A stretch of DNA of 64,000 nucleotides from assembly GCF_013372625.1 (NCBI RefSeq), contig NZ_JABXFD010000295.1, positions 1 through 64,000 on the forward strand. Direction: 5' to 3'. The notes under the pieces are model-generated. The model did not search any database and had not been told where the DNA came from. It worked only from the letters and a program-made list of their open reading frames with translations. The stretch is from Actinomadura sp. BRA 177 (GTDB taxonomy: Bacteria > Actinomycetota > Actinomycetes > Streptosporangiales > Streptosporangiaceae). Both the position numbers and the translations under genes were made by a program. Within the stretch, counting starts at the first letter, position 1. Each line of letters begins with the position of its first letter. Of this stretch, positions 16,288 through 25,408 are shown piece after piece.

Positions 16288-17716
16288 GTTCAGCTCCTTC
16301 TCGACTGCGCAGATGGTCCAGCACCCGGGTCGCCGCCGCGCGCGCCGAGGCGATGCACGCGGGGATGCCGAGGCCGTCGTAGGCGGCGCCGGCGACGGCG
16401 AGGCCCGGTGTCCCGGCGACCGCGGCCCGGACCTTGGCCACGCGGTCGGCGTGGCCCACGTTGTACTGCGGGAGGCCGCCGCCCCACCGGGTCACCCGGC
16501 TCTCGGCGGGCAGCTCGGTGACGCCGCAGGTCGCGGCGAGCTCGGCCATGGCGGTGGCGACCAGCTCGTCGTCGGTCTTCTGGAGCGTGTGCTCCTCCCT
16601 GAACCGGCCGATGGAGCAGCGCACCGCGATGACGCCGGGGTCGCGGTCACGCAGGTGAGGCCATTTTACCGAGCTGAACGTGACGGCCTTGACGCCCCGT
16701 CCGCCGCCGTCGGGGTCGCTCTCCACGCCGGGGACGAGGTAGCCGCTGCCCGCCGGCAGGCGCGGGAACGCGGTGGCGCGGTAGGCGAGCGTGATGATCG
16801 CCATGCTGGCGTACTCGATGCCGGCCAGCTCCCGGGCGGCGGCGGGCACGTCCTCCTTGAGCAGGCGGGAGGCGGGGGCGGCCGGCACCGCGATCAGCAC
16901 GGCGTCGGCGTCCAGGTACTCGGGGTCGCGGGTCGGGCCGATGGTGAGCCGCCAGCCGTCCGGCGTGCGGTGCAGCTCGCGGACCATCGCACCGGTCCGG
17001 ACCGTCCCGCCGGCGGCGGTGACGTCGTCGGCGACCAGGTGCGGGAGGGTGCCGAGCCCGTCCGGGAGCGTGGCGAACACGGGGCCGGGGTCCTTGGGCG
17101 CGGCGGCCCGGATGCCCTGCACGGCGTTGATCAGCGAGCGGTGGCCGCGCGCGGCGGCGGCGACGGCGGGCAGCGTCGAGTCGAACGACAGCAGCTCGAC
17201 CCGGCCCGCGTACACGCCGCCGAGCAGCGGCTCGACGAGCCGGTCGACGACCTCGCGGCCGACGCGGGCGCCGATGAAGTCGGCGACGGACACGTCCCCG
17301 CCGCGCGGCGTCTCCGGCAGGACGAGGTCGAGCGGGACGCGCGCGAGGCCGGCCGGTGACAGCACCTGCGACGCGGCCAGGGCTTTCAGGTCGGACGGGA
17401 CGCCCATGACCTGCCCGGACGGGATGGTGCGGAGCGCGCCCCGGCTGAAGATCCCCGAGGAGGTGGTGCCGGGGTTCACCAGGTCGGCGGAGCGGCCGAG
17501 GTCGCGGACGAGGTCCATGCCCTCGGGCCGGCGGGCGAGCATCGACTCGGCGCCCTCGTCCACCGGGACGCCGGCGATCTCGCTGACCCGCAGCTTGCCG
17601 CCGATCCGCGGGGAGCCTTCGAGCACCGTCACCCGCACGCCGTCCCGGGCGAGCACGCGGGCGGCGGCGAGGCCCGCGATGCCGCCCCCGACGACAACGG
17701 CATGGGAGGTGGTCAT
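16244..17716 (-). CDS. hemY: coproporphyrinogen III oxidase (HemY/HemG type)
   Basis: An FAD enzyme that oxidises coproporphyrinogen III to coproporphyrin III in the Gram-positive haem pathway; it is often still annotated as protoporphyrinogen oxidase. From ATG 17716 the product has 490 residues and opens with the dinucleotide-binding motif [17 protein letters not shown] and the following [26 protein letters not shown] and the C-terminal [25 protein letters not shown] are family hallmarks. GGAGGG lies just before the ATG. A longer frame to 17890 has no support. It is coupled to hemQ. Confidence 0.92.
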   Translation of the reverse strand: MTTSHAVVVGGGIAGLAAARVLARDGVRVTVLEGSPRIGGKLRVSEIAGVPVDEGAESMLARRPEGMDLVRDLGRSADLVNPGTTSSGIFSRGALRTIPSGQVMGVPSDLKALAASQVLSPAGLARVPLDLVLPETPRGGDVSVADFIGARVGREVVDRLVEPLLGGVYAGRVELLSFDSTLPAVAAAARGHRSLINAVQGIRAAAPKDPGPVFATLPDGLGTLPHLVADDVTAAGGTVRTGAMVRELHRTPDGWRLTIGPTRDPEYLDADAVLIAVPAAPASRLLKEDVPAAARELAGIEYASMAIITLAYRATAFPRLPAGSGYLVPGVESDPDGGGRGVKAVTFSSVKWPHLRDRDPGVIAVRCSIGRFREEHTLQKTDDELVATAMAELAATCGVTELPAESRVTRWGGGLPQYNVGHADRVAKVRAAVAGTPGLAVAGAAYDGLGIPACIASARAAATRVLDHLRSREGAEHDRAGGQAEGTRTQ

Positions 17717-17868
17717 GCCCTCCAGCCTTCCAGACGTCCCGCCGGATCGCGCACCGGGGCGGCCGGAGCGGCGAGCATCACACCGGCCGGCACCGGACGC
17801 GTCCCGGCGCCGTTTTTGTCGCGGATGTGACAAGAGCCCGAGCACCATGCCAGTGGATACTGGCGGAC

Positions 17869-18969
17869 ATGACCTCCTGGAAGGCTCCACTCGCCGCCGC
17901 CGCGGCGCTCCTGCTGGCCGCCGGGCTCGCGTCCCCGGCCTCCGCCGCGACGCGCGGCGACTTCAGGCCGGTGCCGCTGCCGTTCTTCTGGCCGAACAAC
18001 TACCTCTACGACGTCGACGCCGCCTCCCCCGACAGCGTCTGGATCACCGGGACCCAGGGCGCGCAGTTCATCATCACCGGCCCGACCACCGGCATCACCA
18101 TCCCGGGCAATCCGGTCGTGCGCCGCTGGAAGGACAATGCCTGGGTGGAGTACGACCTCCAGAACGCCTCCCGCCACGCCACCATCACCGACGTGGACGC
18201 GGTCGGCCCCGAGGACGTGTGGATCAACGGGGAGAAGACGCACGATTCGGGCCTGCGAACCCCCTACGTGGCGCACTTCACCGGTTCGAGCTTCACCCAG
18301 GTGGAGCTGCCGGAGAGCTCGTGGGAGGGTGCCAGTCTGCGGGCCGCCGCGTCAGGGGTCTGGCTCACCACCGCCGACGACTTCTACCGGCGGACGGGCG
18401 ACACCTGGACCCACATCGCCACAAAACCCGACGTCTACGAGCACCGCTCCTACATCCGGGCGGACGACGATATCTGGGTGATCGGAGCGGCCTCCATGCT
18501 GGAGACGGACCTCCTGGCCCGGCACTGGGACGGGCAGTCCTGGCACAGCGTCCCGATGGAGCAGCCGGCCGCGCCGGCCCCCACCATCACGGACGTCCTC
18601 GCCCTCTCCCCCACCGACGCCTGGGCCATCGGCTACAGCTGGTCGACGACCCCGGACACCCCCGTCATGACGCACTGGGACGGCACCGCCTGGACGAACG
18701 TCGCCCTCCCTGCCGGCTTCAACGAGCTCACCAAGATCGTCCAGGGCGCGGACGGGACGCTGTGGGCCCTCGGGCACCTGATCGACGAGCCCGCCAAGCC
18801 CGGCCTGCTCCGCTACAGCGGCGGGACGTGGGAGAAGGTGCCGACCACCGCCGTGCCGAACCGGAGCAACGTCTACGCGAGCGCGCTGGCCGTCGTCCCC
18901 GGCACCGGCGCCCTGTGGACGCTCGGGTCCGTGAACATCGGCGGCCCGGTCGTGCTCACCGACGGCTGA
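17869..18969 (+). CDS. secreted beta-propeller-like protein
   Basis: A 366-residue exported protein. A signal peptide (residues 1-27, ending ASPASAA) is followed by recurring blades of about 50 residues with the patterns DSVWITG, EDVWING, DDIWVIG, TDAWAIG, GTLWALG and W-D-G-x-x-W. These resemble the WxG-type propeller repeats seen in many actinomycete secreted proteins of unknown role. No catalytic motif is seen. The start at ATG 17869 gives the clean signal peptide; it is divergent from hemY. Confidence 0.7.
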   Translation: MTSWKAPLAAAAALLLAAGLASPASAATRGDFRPVPLPFFWPNNYLYDVDAASPDSVWITGTQGAQFIITGPTTGITIPGNPVVRRWKDNAWVEYDLQNASRHATITDVDAVGPEDVWINGEKTHDSGLRTPYVAHFTGSSFTQVELPESSWEGASLRAAASGVWLTTADDFYRRTGDTWTHIATKPDVYEHRSYIRADDDIWVIGAASMLETDLLARHWDGQSWHSVPMEQPAAPAPTITDVLALSPTDAWAIGYSWSTTPDTPVMTHWDGTAWTNVALPAGFNELTKIVQGADGTLWALGHLIDEPAKPGLLRYSGGTWEKVPTTAVPNRSNVYASALAVVPGTGALWTLGSVNIGGPVVLTDG

Positions 18970-19041
18970 GGAACCCGGCTTCGTGGCCCTTTCGTGATTC
19001 GTCCCACGGAACGGTGACCTGCATCACCTCGTCCAAGCCGC

Positions 19042-19992
19042 ATGCGGATCGTCAGGAACGTCACATGTGCGCTGGTCGTCCTGCTGCTGGCCGGGGTCCT
19101 GGCCGCGTGCGGCGGCGGTGACCACTCGTCCAGCTCGTCGGAGGCCGTGGACCGGGGCGGCGCGCCCGCCCCGGCGGCGACCCGGAACGAGGCGGGCCCG
19201 GCACGGAACAACGCCGGCGGGAAGACCGAGAAGGGGGCGCAGGCGCCGCTGCCGACCGGGCGCGAGGTCGTCCACACGGCGCGCCTCCGGGTCCGGGCCG
19301 GGGACGTGGAGGCCGCCGCCACCAAGGCCAAGCAGCTGGTGACCTCGGCCGGCGGCTACGTCGAGCGCGAGTCGAGCTCCAGCGACCCGGCCCGGTCGGA
19401 GATCGCGCTGAAGGTCCCGTCCGACCGCTACACCGACGTGCTGAACGGGCTCAGCACCCAGCTCGGCACCAAGATCTCGCTCTCCCAGGAGGCCGAGGAC
19501 GTCACCGGCGAGGTCGCCGACGTCGACGCCCGCGTCCGGTCGGCGAAGGCCACGCTGGAGTCGTTCCGCAAGCTGCTCGACCGCGCGAACTCCGTCGGCG
19601 AGGTCATCAGCGTCGAGCAGGAGATCGCCCAGCGCGAGTCCGACCTTGAGGCGCTGCAGGCGCGGCAGAAGTCGCTGCAGCACCGCACCCAGTACGCGAC
19701 CGTGACCGTGACGCTGGTGACCAAGACGGCGGCGCCCAAGGAGGACGACGACCGCGGCGGGTTCATCGGCGGGCTCCAGGACGGCTGGAACGCGTTCACC
19801 GCGTTCATCGGCGGCGTCGCCACCGTGCTGGGCTGGCTGCTGCCGTTCCTCGTCCTCGCCGCCGCGATCGGCTGGCCGCTGCTCGCCTTCCGCCGACGCC
19901 TGCGCGACCGGTTCGGCGGCGGCCGCAAGCCGGAGCCGACGCCGGAGCCGGAGAAGGCCGCCGCCGGATCCTCCCAGCAGCCGCCCGCCTAG
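19042..19992 (+). CDS. DUF4349 lipoprotein
   Basis: A 316-residue lipoprotein. The lipobox LAAC follows a signal sequence, a Ser/Gly/Ala-rich linker comes next, and the DUF4349 domain (about residues 70-230) includes SAGGYVERESSSSDPARSEIALKVP, EDVTGEVADVDARVRSAKATLESFRKLL and a predicted coiled coil ISVEQEIAQRESDLEALQARQKSLQ. A C-terminal membrane helix (about 255-280) and a basic tail make it both lipid-anchored and membrane-spanning. The function of DUF4349 is unknown. It ends four bases inside convergent hemE. Confidence 0.85.
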   Translation: MRIVRNVTCALVVLLLAGVLAACGGGDHSSSSSEAVDRGGAPAPAATRNEAGPARNNAGGKTEKGAQAPLPTGREVVHTARLRVRAGDVEAAATKAKQLVTSAGGYVERESSSSDPARSEIALKVPSDRYTDVLNGLSTQLGTKISLSQEAEDVTGEVADVDARVRSAKATLESFRKLLDRANSVGEVISVEQEIAQRESDLEALQARQKSLQHRTQYATVTVTLVTKTAAPKEDDDRGGFIGGLQDGWNAFTAFIGGVATVLGWLLPFLVLAAAIGWPLLAFRRRLRDRFGGGRKPEPTPEPEKAAAGSSQQPPA

Positions 19993-21083
19993 TCGTTCTG
20001 CTCGCTGCTCGCCTCGTGGACGAGGTCCGCGAGGCGGGCCAGCACGTCCGGATTCGTGGACGGCAGGACGCCGTGGCCCAGGTTGAAGATGTGGCCCTCG
20101 GCGGTGCGGCCCCGGGCGAGCACGTCGCGGGCACGGCGCTCCACGGTCTCCCACGGCGCGAACAGGATCGCCGGGTCGAGGTTGCCCTGCAGGGCCTTGC
20201 CCGGCTCGACGCGGCTGACGGCCTCGTCCAGCGGGACCCGCCAGTCGACGCCGACGACGTCCGCCCCGGCCTCGCCCATCGGGCCGAGCAGCTCGCCCGT
20301 CCCGACGCCGAAGTGGATCCGCGGCACGCCCAGCGGCTCGACCTCGGCGAAGATGCGGCGGGTGTGCGGCAGCACCGACTCGCGGTAGTCCTGCGCGGCG
20401 ACCGCGCCGACCCACGAGTCGAAGACCTGCACGGCGCTCGCCCCCGCCGCGACCTGCAACTTCAGGAACGCGATCGTGAGGTCGGAGAGCCGGTTCATCA
20501 GGCTCGCCCACAGCTCCGGCTCGCCGTACATCATGGCCTTGGTGCGCTCGTGGTTCTTGGACGGGCCGCCCTCGATCAGGTACGAGGCGAGGGTGAACGG
20601 GCCGCCCGCGAAGCCGATCAGCGGCGTCGCCCCCAGCTCGCCGACCAGCCCCTGGACGGCCTCGGTCACGTACGGGACGTCGTCGGGGACGAGCGGCCGC
20701 AGCGTGTCGAGATCATCGGCCGACCGGATCGGGTCGGCGATGACCGGCCCGACGCCCGGCTTGATGTCGAGATCGATGCCGATCGCCTTCAGCGGCACCA
20801 TGATGTCGCTGAAGAAGATCGCCGCGTCCACCGCGTACCGGCGCACCGGCTGCATCGTGATCTCCACGATCATGTCGGGGCGGGTGCACGACTCCAGCAT
20901 CGCGACGCCCTCGCGGACGCGCAGGTACTCCGGCAGCGAACGGCCGGCCTGGCGCATGAACCACACGGGCGTGTGCGGCACCGGCCGCCGGCGGCAGGCC
21001 AGCAGGAAGGGGCTCTCGGCGAGGGCGCCGTTGTCAGGCGTGTTCGGAGAGTGGTCGTCCGAACGGGCAGCGTCAGCGGTCAC
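19989..21083 (-). CDS. hemE: uroporphyrinogen decarboxylase
   Basis: Decarboxylates the four acetate side chains of uroporphyrinogen III to coproporphyrinogen III. From GTG 21083 it has 364 residues, the usual size plus a short N-terminal extension. PVWFMRQAGRSLPEYL carries the active-site Arg residues, FSDIMVPLKAIGIDLDIKPGVGPV the substrate Asp region, and GFAGGPFTLASYLIEGG the family signature. The frame is open to 21335 but the extra residues match nothing in the family. It feeds the hemY-hemQ branch located 3 kb away. Confidence 0.94.
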   Translation of the reverse strand: MTADAARSDDHSPNTPDNGALAESPFLLACRRRPVPHTPVWFMRQAGRSLPEYLRVREGVAMLESCTRPDMIVEITMQPVRRYAVDAAIFFSDIMVPLKAIGIDLDIKPGVGPVIADPIRSADDLDTLRPLVPDDVPYVTEAVQGLVGELGATPLIGFAGGPFTLASYLIEGGPSKNHERTKAMMYGEPELWASLMNRLSDLTIAFLKLQVAAGASAVQVFDSWVGAVAAQDYRESVLPHTRRIFAEVEPLGVPRIHFGVGTGELLGPMGEAGADVVGVDWRVPLDEAVSRVEPGKALQGNLDPAILFAPWETVERRARDVLARGRTAEGHIFNLGHGVLPSTNPDVLARLADLVHEASSEQND

Positions 21084-21231
21084 GTTGTGATGGTCCCACG
21101 AACCGCCGGTGGGATAGCACCGGGTCGGCCGCCGAGCCGAAACGAACTTCCGGACACGCCGAGCGAAGTCCCGCATTCTGTCACCGGCGCGTGCGAACGT
21201 GACTCGTGTCATAGCCGAGGGAGGTTCCCCC

Positions 21232-21441
21232 TTGTACTGCTCCACCTGCGGTGATGAACGTGAGTTCGAGCAGCCGCCGTGTTCCGACGGGCACGGAGCG
21301 GAGTGTCCCGAGCGGGCCTGCGTCGAGTGCGGCATGGCGGTCCTGGTGGGCCTGCCGCCGGTGACCGCCGCGGCCCGCGAGACCGGCCCGCAGCCCGTTC
21401 AGGCGCCGCGCCGCGCCGCCACCGTGCGAGCCGTGGCCTGA
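21232..21441 (+). CDS. small Cys-rich zinc-ribbon-like protein
   Basis: A 69-residue protein starting at TTG 21232, seven bases after GAGGGAGG. The N-terminal half has CSTCGDEREFEQPPC and CPERACVEC, five or six Cys in CxxC-like spacing that would bind zinc. The tail, rich in Ala and Pro, looks disordered. A GTG at 21199 would be in frame but bypasses the strong ribosome binding site. It is divergent from hemE. The function is unknown. Confidence 0.65.
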   Translation: MYCSTCGDEREFEQPPCSDGHGAECPERACVECGMAVLVGLPPVTAAARETGPQPVQAPRRAATVRAVA

Positions 21442-21595
21442 CCGGCCCGGCCCCCGAAACGAAACCACCTGTGCCGTGCCTGTTTCCCCTCCGCATCCCC
21501 CCGTCGCCGCGCGCGGCGGCGCCCCGTCCCGGCAGCACCGACCCGAGCCGATCCCCGGCGCCCAGCCACTCACTCGCGACCAGGCCGGTCCACCC

Positions 21596-22162
21596 ATGAA
21601 CCCACCTGCCTTCCAGCGGGCCGTCGACACGCTGCGCTCGTTCCTCGACGGGCCCGCCCTGCGGCCGGAACTCGACCTGGAGGACATGCCCGCCCCGCAG
21701 CGCCTCGCGCCCTACGCGGCCGCCATGTCCGGCAGCGTCTACCGCGACGACGACACCGAGGTCGCCACCGGGCGGCTCATCGTCCTGTACGACCCGGAGG
21801 GCAGATCCGGCTGGACGAACGGGTTCCGCGTCGTCGCCTACATCCGCGCCGACCTGGAACCCGACATCGCCGCCGACGAGCTGATCGGCTCCGTCGCCTG
21901 GGACTGGCTGCTGGAGGCCCTGGAACCCGCCGGGTACGCGGGCGAGTCCGGGACGATCACCCGCGCGGTGTCGGAGAGCTTCGGCGACAAGCGCGGCGAG
22001 CCGTCCACCACCGAGCTGGAGCTGCGCGCCTCCTGGTCGCCGGCCGGGGACGACCTCGCCGGCCACGTCGCGGCCTGGTGCGAGCTGATGTGCACCACGG
22101 CGGGGCTGCCGCCGTCCGGCGTCGCCGCGCTGCCGGACCGGCCGGGCGGTGGAAGCGGTTGA
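21596..22162 (+). CDS. DUF3000 family protein
   Basis: A 188-residue cytoplasmic protein of the DUF3000 family, confined to actinobacteria and usually found, as here, directly before an RNase D-like gene. FQRAVDTLRSFLDGPALRPELDLEDMPAPQRLAPYAAAM and ATGRLIVLYDPEGRSGWTNGFRVVAYIRADLEPDIA are its conserved blocks. The function is unknown. Its stop is 19 bases before the RNase D start, so they share a message. Confidence 0.85.
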   Translation: MNPPAFQRAVDTLRSFLDGPALRPELDLEDMPAPQRLAPYAAAMSGSVYRDDDTEVATGRLIVLYDPEGRSGWTNGFRVVAYIRADLEPDIAADELIGSVAWDWLLEALEPAGYAGESGTITRAVSESFGDKRGEPSTTELELRASWSPAGDDLAGHVAAWCELMCTTAGLPPSGVAALPDRPGGGSG

Positions 22163-22181
22163 AAGACGTACGGTAGGTGAC

Positions 22182-23576
22182 GTGAGCACAGCGTCCGAGA
22201 CCGAGGCGGCGGGGGAGAACACGGAAACAGTGGGAGTGTCCGAAACGCGCGCCACCGGCCCCCAAGGGGAGACCGGTGCGGAGGAGACGGCCGTCGAACG
22301 TCCTGGGACCGTTCCCGAACAGCTGGGGACGGGCCCGGAAAGCGCGGAGGCCGATACCGGCCCCCCGGCCGTTCCCCTGCTGGAACCGCGCGAGGGCGTC
22401 CCGTCCGTGATCGCCTCGGCCGCCGCGCTGGACCGCGTCGTCGCGGCGTTCGCCGCCGGCACCGGCCCGGTCGCGGTCGACGCCGAGCGCGCCTCCGGCT
22501 ACCGGTACGGGCAGCGCGCCTACCTCATACAGCTGCGCCGCGAGGGCGCCGGCACGGCGCTGATCGACCCGACCGCCTGCCCCGACCTGTCCGCGCTGGA
22601 CGCCGCGCTCGCCGGCACCGAGATGGTGCTGCACGCCGCCAACCAGGACCTGCCGTGCCTGGCCGAGGTCGGGCTCGTCCCGCGCCGGCTGTTCGACACC
22701 GAGCTGGCGGGGCGGCTGCTCGGCTACCCGCGGGTCGGGCTCGGCTCCATGGTCGAGAACGTGCTGGGCTTCCTGCTGGAGAAGGGCTACTCGGCGGCCG
22801 ACTGGTCGACCCGTCCCCTCCCCGACGACTGGCTCCGCTACGCCGCGCTGGACGTCGAGCTCCTCGTCGAGCTGCGCGACTCCCTGCAGGAGGAGCTGGA
22901 GACCGCGGGCAAGCTGGAGTGGGCGCTGGAGGAGTTCGCCGCGATCCTGGCGACGCCGCCGAAGCCGCCGCGCCCCGACCCGTGGCGCCGCACGTCCGGC
23001 ATCCACCGGGTGCGGAACCGGCGCGCGCTCGCGACCGTCCGCGAGGTGTGGACGGCCCGCGACAAGATCGCCCGCGAGCGGGACCTGTCGCCCGGCCGTG
23101 TCCTGCAGGACGCCGCGATCATCGAGCTGGCGCAGAAGTCCCCGAAGACGCCCACCGAGCTGCAGGCCCTGCCCACGATGCGGGGTCGCGGCGCCCGCCG
23201 GCACCAGTCGGCGTGGCTGCGCGCCGTCGCCCGCGCCCGCGACCTGGCCGACCGGGCGCTCCCGGAGTCCAACCTGCCCGGCGACGGCCCGCCGCCCGCG
23301 CACCGCTGGGCCGACCGCGACCCCGAGGCCGCCAAGCGCCTCACCGCCGCCCGCGCCGTCGTCGCCGCGCTCGCCGACGAGCACTCGATGCCGTCGGAGA
23401 ACCTCGTCCAGCCCGACTCCGTCCGCCGCCTGGCCTGGACCCCGCCGGACGAGTCGTCGCCGTCCGCCATAGGAGCCACGCTCCGCGACCTCGGCGCCCG
23501 CAGCTGGCAGGTGCAACTGACCGCCCAGCCGATAGCGAAAGCCTTCCTCCGCCTGGAGACCAAAGGAGAACTCTGA
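22182..23576 (+). CDS. rnd: ribonuclease D-like 3'-5' exoribonuclease
   Basis: A DEDD-family exonuclease with one HRDC domain. After a low-complexity acidic leader (about residues 1-65), the catalytic domain has PVAVDAERASGYRYGQRAYLIQL (Asp and Glu of Exo I), VLHAANQDLPCLAEVG (Exo II Asp) and a later RYAALDVELLVELRD (Exo III Asp). The HRDC domain follows at about residues 275-350 (ATVREVWTARDKIARERDLSPGRVLQD). It probably matures tRNA or other stable RNAs. GTG 22182 is the chosen start; the ribosome binding site is weak. Confidence 0.88.
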   Translation: MSTASETEAAGENTETVGVSETRATGPQGETGAEETAVERPGTVPEQLGTGPESAEADTGPPAVPLLEPREGVPSVIASAAALDRVVAAFAAGTGPVAVDAERASGYRYGQRAYLIQLRREGAGTALIDPTACPDLSALDAALAGTEMVLHAANQDLPCLAEVGLVPRRLFDTELAGRLLGYPRVGLGSMVENVLGFLLEKGYSAADWSTRPLPDDWLRYAALDVELLVELRDSLQEELETAGKLEWALEEFAAILATPPKPPRPDPWRRTSGIHRVRNRRALATVREVWTARDKIARERDLSPGRVLQDAAIIELAQKSPKTPTELQALPTMRGRGARRHQSAWLRAVARARDLADRALPESNLPGDGPPPAHRWADRDPEAAKRLTAARAVVAALADEHSMPSENLVQPDSVRRLAWTPPDESSPSAIGATLRDLGARSWQVQLTAQPIAKAFLRLETKGEL

Positions 23577-23602
23577 GCCCTCCGGCGAGCGGCGACCGCG
23601 TG

Positions 23603-25258
23603 TCAGCGCCCGCTGTAGAAGTCGGCGTACTCCTCGCGCAGGGTCTTCTTGTCGAGCTTGCCGACGCTGGTCATGGGCAGATCGTCGACGACGAGGATCT
23701 CGTCGGGCAGCTGCCACTTGGCGAACGTGGCGGCCAGGTGGGTCCTGAGCTGGTCGAAGTCGATGTCGTGGCCGGGTTCGGGCACGACCAGGGCCACGGG
23801 GCGCTCCTGCCACCGGGGGTGCGGAGCCCCCACCACCGCGGCCCGGCGGACCGCGGGGTGGCCCGCCAGGGCGTTCTCCAGGTCGATGGAGGAGATCCAC
23901 TCCCCACCGGACTTGATCACGTCCTTGAGCCGGTCAGTGATCTTCAGGTATCCGTCGGTGGTGATCACCCCCATGTCGCCGCTGCGCCAGTAGCCGCGGT
24001 GGAACGCGTCGGCGCCGCCCGACTTCCAGTAGCTCTCGGTGATCCACGGGCCCCGGATGCAGATCTCCCCCACCGACGTCCCGTCGTGGGGCAGGAACGA
24101 GCCGCCGGCGCCCAGCAGCCGGATGTCCACCCCGGCCACGGGCAGCCCCTGGGAGCGCTTGAGGTCCCAGAACTCCTCCTCCCCCAGCCGCCCCTCCAGG
24201 GAGGGCTTGGGCCGGTTCGAGGTGACCAGCGGCGCGGTCTCGGTGGCGCCGTAGCCGTGGATGATCGAGGCGCCGGTCAGCTCGTGGTAGCCCTTGATCA
24301 GGCTCAGCGGCGGCTCGGTGGAACCTGAGATCATCCGTGCCCGGGACAGGTCCGGCGGCTCGGGCAGGGAGCGCAGGTACTCCAGCATCGGCGCGAAGAT
24401 CGCCGGTGCCCCGTTCGTCACCGTGATCTCGTAGTCCACCATCGCGCGGGCGAGCACCCCGATCTCCTCGGCGGTATAGCGCCCCGGCAGGACGACCCGA
24501 GCCCGCGCGTACACCGCCACCTGCGGCAGGCCCCAGCACTGGGCGTGGAACATCGGCGTCGTCAGCAGCACGTTGTCGTGATCGCCCACCGCCTGGTCGG
24601 CCGCCCACATCATCGTGTGCAGCACGATCCCCCGGTGGGAGTAGAACACCCCTTTGGGACGTCCCGTGGTGCCGGTGGTGTAGCACGCGCTGTAGGCCGA
24701 GGTCTCGTCGATCACCGGCCAGTCGAACTCCGCGTCCTGCCGGGCCAGCAACGCCTCGTGGTCCAAGGGGTCCGGCAGCGAGGTCTCGATCTCCGCCAGC
24801 GGCCGGTCGCTCATCACCACCCAGTGCCGCACCTGCGGGCATCGTGCCGCCAGTTCCTCGGCCTGGCCCAGCAGTGACTCGTCGACGCAGACCACCGTGG
24901 CGCCCGCGTGCTCGACCACGTACGCGAGGTCGTCGACGGCCAGCCGCAGGTTCATCTGCAACATCACGGCGCCGACTCCGGGGATCGCCCAGTACAGCTC
25001 GAAGTGCCGCAGGTGGTTCCAGTCCAGAACTCCGACCACGTCGCCCGGGCCCACGCCGATGCCGACCAGCGCGTGCGTCGTCCGTGCCACCCGATGCCAT
25101 GTCGCCGCGTACGACGTCGTGTGCCACGCACCGGCCGCATCCCGGAAGACGATCTCCTGCTCGGGGTGGGTCACCACCGCCTGGCGGAACAGGTTCGTGG
25201 TGTTCAGCTGGTAGCTGTCCCCATGCGTCGACGGATGACCGGTCACGAACTCAGACAA
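23603..25258 (-). CDS. fatty-acid-type acyl-CoA ligase
   Basis: An AMP-forming acyl-CoA synthetase of about 551 residues. The P-loop-like motif is YTTGTTGRPKGVFYSH, with GYGATETAP and the hinge/catalytic YLKITDRLKDVIKSGGEWIS; the C-terminal Lys is in MTSVGKLDKKTLREEY. It resembles medium-chain fatty acid ligases. The start TTG 25258 follows AGAAAGGTGG. It is transcribed away from the dioxygenase operon across a shared control region, so it is probably co-regulated. It could activate an alkyl chain freed from an aromatic ester, but the substrate is an inference. Confidence 0.88.
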   Translation of the reverse strand: MSEFVTGHPSTHGDSYQLNTTNLFRQAVVTHPEQEIVFRDAAGAWHTTSYAATWHRVARTTHALVGIGVGPGDVVGVLDWNHLRHFELYWAIPGVGAVMLQMNLRLAVDDLAYVVEHAGATVVCVDESLLGQAEELAARCPQVRHWVVMSDRPLAEIETSLPDPLDHEALLARQDAEFDWPVIDETSAYSACYTTGTTGRPKGVFYSHRGIVLHTMMWAADQAVGDHDNVLLTTPMFHAQCWGLPQVAVYARARVVLPGRYTAEEIGVLARAMVDYEITVTNGAPAIFAPMLEYLRSLPEPPDLSRARMISGSTEPPLSLIKGYHELTGASIIHGYGATETAPLVTSNRPKPSLEGRLGEEEFWDLKRSQGLPVAGVDIRLLGAGGSFLPHDGTSVGEICIRGPWITESYWKSGGADAFHRGYWRSGDMGVITTDGYLKITDRLKDVIKSGGEWISSIDLENALAGHPAVRRAAVVGAPHPRWQERPVALVVPEPGHDIDFDQLRTHLAATFAKWQLPDEILVVDDLPMTSVGKLDKKTLREEYADFYSGR

Positions 25259-25350
25259 GGTGCCACCTTTCTCCCCGACGCGCGCCGGGTCGGGAGCAGG
25301 GATCCACTGCCCTCCGGCAGCGAGTTCTCTTGATATCAGAAACGCGCTCC

Positions 25351-25379
25351 TTGACAAGGGAAGGACCTAAGACCAGAAT
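25351..25379 (+). promoter_or_regulatory. promoter of the ring-hydroxylating dioxygenase operon
   Basis: TTGACA (25351-25356) is a perfect -35; 17 bases later CAGAAT (25374-25379) matches the -10 consensus at four of six positions. It points to the dioxygenase start at 25409. Confidence 0.6.
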
Positions 25380-25389
25380 TCTTTTCTGG
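25373..25389. promoter_or_regulatory. operator inverted repeat over the dioxygenase -10
   Basis: CCAGAA (25373-25378) and TTCTGG (25384-25389) are a perfect 6-bp inverted repeat with a five-base spacer, overlapping the -10 hexamer. Extra CAGAAA half sites lie at about 25337 and 25394. A repressor bound here would block the dioxygenase promoter; the IclR regulator encoded at 39050 is the natural candidate. Confidence 0.55.
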
Positions 25390-25408
25390 CCTACAGAAAG
25401 AGGTCCCC

